DNA of 64,000 nt from Eledone cirrhosa (lineage: Eukaryota; Mollusca; Cephalopoda; Octopoda; Eledonidae), in contig OZ024740.1 of assembly GCA_964016885.1 (NCBI GenBank), positions 303,110,045 to 303,174,044 of the forward strand. Reading direction: 5' to 3'. Shown piece by piece: positions 60,480-64,000 of this stretch (position 1 is its first letter; each line of letters begins with the position of its first letter). Position numbers and translations under genes: made by a program. The notes beneath the pieces are model-generated. The model made no database searches. It was not told the origin of the DNA and worked only from the letters and a program-made list of their open reading frames with translations.

Positions 60480-61665
60480 TTCAAATAGGTTGTAGACCCT
60501 TTTCTGTCACAAATGACCATGGTTTATGGCCATGAGCCCATGAATAACTCCACAAACCCACCTTGCTCCGGCATCCCATTTAACAGATGTGACAAACATG
60601 AGTCTCTTGGACAGTCCTGAATGTCACTTGCTCTTTATGCACTCTCATGTTCTGCTTCAGTTCAGCAGCAGATCTACAAGCTTTGTTGCAAATCTCACAC
60701 AAATACCCTGCAGGCCTTTCAGGGAGGACACTAACATAATCAGCCCCAGACTCCTGATTGCTGTGGGTTCTTAAATGACTAGCAAACCCAGTGAGAGAAA
60801 GAACAACCTTTCTGCAGGTGTTACAGACATCTGGGACTGAGTCTACATCACTTCCTGAGTGCTCTTTTAAACACTGAATGTTCAATCCTTTTGATCCCAA
60901 AGTGATCACAAACATCATAAACCAGACATTCTCCAACCAGATCTACTCATCTTCCCAATCCTCAACACTAATACCAAGTGTCTTCAGGTTTGTGTCTGGG
61001 GCAGCTACCAAGAGTTAACTCTCCATAACAAATTTGCTTAAACAACCTCTCATCCTCCATCCACCTTAAATGTCCTGCCCAATGCAATTTGTTTTGAATG
61101 AGTAGTTTTTCTATGCTGGATGTATTGGCCCACTTCAGAACAATGGTATCTGTTAATGACTGCACTTAATGTTCAAAATATGCCTTAGGCACTTTTGATG
61201 AAATCTTTCCAACTTGCCATGATGCTGATATGTGGTCCAAGTCTCAGAAGAGTACAAGAGTTCAGTCAGGAAACAGGATTTGTAGACACTTATCTTAGTG
61301 CCAAACGAGATGCCTCTGTCAACCCTCCAACCTACCAAATGCTTTGCTGGCTTTCTCAATCCTTAGTTCGATTACAGAATACAATGAATCAAGGTAGACA
61401 AATGAATCAACAACCTTCAACCTCTGACCCTGAACAAAGAAGTTGAGCTTGGCATAATGTTGCTCAGGAGGTGGTGTATGCATGAGCTTGGTATTTTCTG
61501 TGTGGATAGAAAACCCAAAAACCTTGCATGCCCCAGAAAACAAGTCCATGATTGCTTGCATGTCCTTCTCAGTATGACAAGGCCTACATCATCAGCATAG
61601 AGCAACTCTCTGATGACAGACTGGAAAGTCTTTGATTTGACCCTAAAACGTGTCTAGTTAAAAAT
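60480..61665 (-). pseudogene. LINE relic: RT YADD to C-terminal C2H2 fingers, minus strand
   Basis: The minus strand reads VKSKTFQSVIRELLYADDVG at about 61640-61585 (RT catalytic YADD). It goes on DLFSGACKVFGFSIHTENTK, FVQGQRLKVVDSFVYLDSLY, RIEKASKAFGRLEG, ISFGTKISVYKSCFLTELLY, SSETWTTYQHHGKLERFHQK, CLRHILNIK, TSSIEKLLIQNKLHWAGHLR and WMEDERLFKQICYGELTLG. From 60936 come three finger pairs: CNTCRKV...HLRTH, CEICNKACRSAAEL...RVH and CHIC followed by a stop and GCRSKVGLWSYSWAH. The element ends GHKPWSFVTEKGL near 60490. Frameshifts occur near 61420, 61160 and 60960. Nothing suggests it is active. Confidence 0.87.
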
Positions 61666-61669
61666 CTTG

Positions 61670-61960
61670 GCATTGACATTAGCATGGTCAAGGTGCTGCA
61701 ATTTCAGGTCCTCCTGAATTTGTTTTGCCCATGTCTTCCTTGGGGACTGCATTGGTCACTGTTGTGACAAAAGTTGGTGTGGTAGTTTTCCTATGCTCCT
61801 ATGGCAGATGTGACCAAACCACTGTAGCCTGTGTCTCCGGATTTAGTCTTCAATGATTGGCTGCTGCTGGCATTGTTCTCAGATGTTGTTGTTTGAGATT
61901 TGGTCGCATAGAGATACACCAAGGATCTGATGAAACAGCAGTTAGTAGAGGACAACATTA
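61670..61960 (-). pseudogene. Second LINE post-RT fragment, minus strand
   Basis: Minus strand from 61950: LLFHQILGVSLCDQISNNNI, then QQQPIIED and IRRHRLQWFGHICHRS, then SPRKTWAKQIQEDLKLQHL. This matches 'LR.ILGIRW.DRITN.EVL....IE.II.RRRLRWFGHV...RGRPRKTW...DL'. It lies directly 5' of the YADD fragment on the same strand, so its 3' end abuts a different LINE. Confidence 0.75.
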
Positions 61961-63474
61961 ACATTGCAGACACATGTGCAAGACCTAAGGGAGAATATGC
62001 TATGAGATGATTCAGTTGGGTAGGCTTAGATGGGTGTGGCATGAGAATAGTCATCTTTAAGGAGTGGAGGCCACAGTAATAGTTGTAGAAAAAACAAAAT
62101 GTGGTAGCAGCTTATTTAAGGACCACAGACTAGAATGTGTTCATAAGTAACTCCATATTTATCAGTTGGGTCATCTTTTTATCGATGTCTATGTGTGCAG
62201 CAGAACCATTGCAGATGTGAGAGCAGTATTTGATATGGATATTTACTGATAAAAACATGCTAAAACATTTCCTTTGTTTCTAGAAATTGTTTCAAGAGAG
62301 TGATGAGATGGAAATAAATGAGTGATAAACTATGTAGTTTAAATGTATTTATTTTCATTCTTCTATGTGTTTCATGATACAATTCTTTTTTACTTGTTAA
62401 AAAAGAAAAAAAAAACAATAACAATTTTATTTTTCTATCTGACATAAAGATTATGTCATAAATATTATGTCAAATATATTTTACAGACAGAAGTTATACA
62501 ATGATGGAAATATGAAAAAAAAATTAAGTAATGAAATACGGAGGGAAGGTGTAAAGAAGGGAAAATCTGGCTATATAGGAAAGTAGAGGAAATGACTATA
62601 AATACCATAAATGATAGGAAAGGGAAGGAATTAAAATAGCAAAACAAAAGTAACTGATATATATTATAATTACTGAAACTACCAGATAAAAGAGATATTT
62701 TGTTATGATCTGGATGGTTGTCAGGATGTTTTTATATGAATATAATAATTTTGATCTGAAGAATAAGTTCAAGAACTGCATGATCTACAGATGGTGACTT
62801 AAGACAGAGATATATACTTGATAACATGTAAAGATTCATATAGAAATATACATTTTTGAGAGATATAGCAACAAAATACCTGAGATTTGGGGTAAACTGT
62901 TTTAGGTTTTAAGTAATAAAGTAAATAGAGTTGTATGAAATTAAAACAAGTATTTAGATAACAATGAAAAAAGATTACAGTAATTTGTCTTAAATATAAC
63001 AACCAAATCGACCAAATAATTTTAATGATATATTATTAAAATGTAGATTTTTATTACATAATTTAATAACATAATTTAATTACATAATTTAATAATCTGG
63101 TCAGCAAATGTTTTCAAGTAGTTGGCTCTGATAAAGGATGTACTCTGTTGAAAACATAAGGTTTAAAGATGATAAAACTGCCACACATCATGATGGACCC
63201 AGCAAGCAGAGTAAAACTGATCAAACCTCCACATGCCCATCTTCTCATATTTGTTACCTGCATAAAAAAAACATAAAGAGCTGGAAATACACTTGGATCT
63301 TGAATAATCATCCTCCTTCGCCCTTGCTTATTAATATTTCAGATTTTTCCAACCCTCCCCACTCTTATTCCAATCTCCCGTTTATTAAGCTTTGCTAATC
63401 TATCTCCAGCAAAATTTTATTTTAAGTGGTAGCATTCATGTGACGATTTTCTTTAGACATTAAAAACATTATAC

Positions 63475-63600
63475 ATGAGAAAAAAAGTACATTACAAGAA
63501 ATCCCATACGTCATAAAATAAATTGGATGGGTTGGGGTCTCAATATGTAAACTAAATGACTAATTCTGGTTTTAAAAATCAAGAGAGACAGCCTAAAAAA
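63475..63600 (-). repeat. Inverted copy of the 44.1-kb dispersed repeat
   Basis: The minus strand GATTTTTAAAACCAGAATTA, TTTACATATTGAGACCCCAA and GTATGGGATTTCTTGTAATG matches 44128-44232. Confidence 0.75.
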
Positions 63601-63856
63601 TTATCGATTTTCCAATCCCCCTTATTATTTGCGACCCAAGGTTTATATTTTGCCAAGTAGATTTGAAGTATTCAAGGTGTGTGGTATTAGACTCAAGAAA
63701 GGATCCTAAGAGATGATTATTAACCCAAATGAACATATGCACACAAATATATACTGTTGAGCATGTAGATATAAAGATCCTTTGATTTCTTGAAGTTTGT
63801 GAATTCAACATTGACTGGATGATCATCTAGTCGAGGGCACTAAAACAAAATTTCTA

Positions 63857-63858
<2 letters not shown>

Positions 63859-63897
<39 letters not shown>

Positions 63898-63932
63898 CAT
63901 ACACACACACATATACATATATATATATATAT
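63859..63932. repeat. (TA)n(CA)n(TA)n microsatellite
   Basis: TA run to 63890, ACATACATACACACACACA, then a second TA run. Confidence 0.95.
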
Positions 63933-64000
63933 GCTTGCCATCTTTTGATCTCAATGGTGTCACTGATAAGCTGAAAGAACCATACACCTCTCTGAGTGCA

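Larger units (their letters stand above)
45677..64000. other. Downstream non-genic region
   Basis: After the neurexin stop I recognise no cellular gene. The stretch contains very long TA/CA tracts (46.3-47.9, 49.2-49.8, 50.5, 53.2, 54.4-54.7 kb), an ATT tract (53.6-53.8 kb), a 35-bp minisatellite (55.9 kb), palindromic and TTAA elements (57-58 kb) and two minus-strand LINE relics (58.5-62.0 kb). The stretches 48050-49190, 50600-52530, 54900-55890, 59760-60480 and 62060-63850 are AT-rich with nothing I can identify. Confidence 0.7.

Noticed and set aside
60580..60936. Stand-alone zinc-finger gene
   Set aside because: It is the C-terminal part of the minus-strand LINE relic, with frameshifts and an internal stop just beyond it.

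Overview
The window is animal genomic DNA, most likely from a coleoid cephalopod and probably an octopus. It is AT-rich, intron-dominated and full of (TA)n, (CA)n and (ATC)n microsatellites. It carries degraded LINEs whose 3' tails read as ATCATC...TTTAACGTCC...CCATGC-TGCATGG on the opposite strand, and tRNA-headed SINEs of a type I associate with cephalopods. The species call rests on remembered repeat families, not on a search.

The only cellular protein-coding gene I can support is the 3' part of a neurexin gene (Nrx-1/NRXN1-like) on the + strand. Five exons lie at 17591-17701, 21831-21918, 35964-36030, 36350-36522 and 45178-45676. They join with consistent phases (1, 2, 0, 2) into 938 coding bases, which give 312 residues and a stop. 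The product runs from the second half of the last laminin/neurexin/sex-hormone-binding-globulin (LNS6) domain through a stalk with a conserved cysteine pair and a Ser-Gly heparan-sulfate-type site. It then has one transmembrane helix, the conserved juxtamembrane cytoplasmic motif, a Gly/Met-rich insert and a C-terminal EWYV PDZ ligand. The upstream exons were not found in 1-17590, so that stretch is read as part of a large intron.

Layout: 1-17590 is upstream intron with tetranucleotide arrays, degraded minus-strand LINEs (1940-3360, 9290-10870), a plus-strand LINE scrap with a snap-back (5552-5770), a hammerhead-ribozyme-like motif (8995-9035) and fold-back elements at 12.1-13.7 kb. Intron 17702-21830 holds a small hAT-type element with an 8-bp target duplication, a SINE and a complete-looking non-autonomous Helitron. 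Intron 21919-35963 holds SINEs, a LINE scrap, fold-backs and a TTAA-flanked miniature element. Intron 36523-45177 holds LINE 3' ends and a 226-bp TTAA-flanked miniature element with perfect 18-bp terminal repeats. From 45677 to 64000 there is the 3' UTR start and then non-genic DNA: large TA/CA tracts, a 35-bp minisatellite, palindromic elements and two minus-strand LINE relics, one encoding C2H2 fingers.

No tRNA, rRNA, CRISPR or bacterial-type feature is present. The most interesting signals are the hammerhead-like motif, the small DNA transposons with readable ends, the splice acceptors that abut donor-like GT motifs, and long inverted repeats inside the transcribed introns, which could form double-stranded RNA in a lineage known for extensive A-to-I editing.
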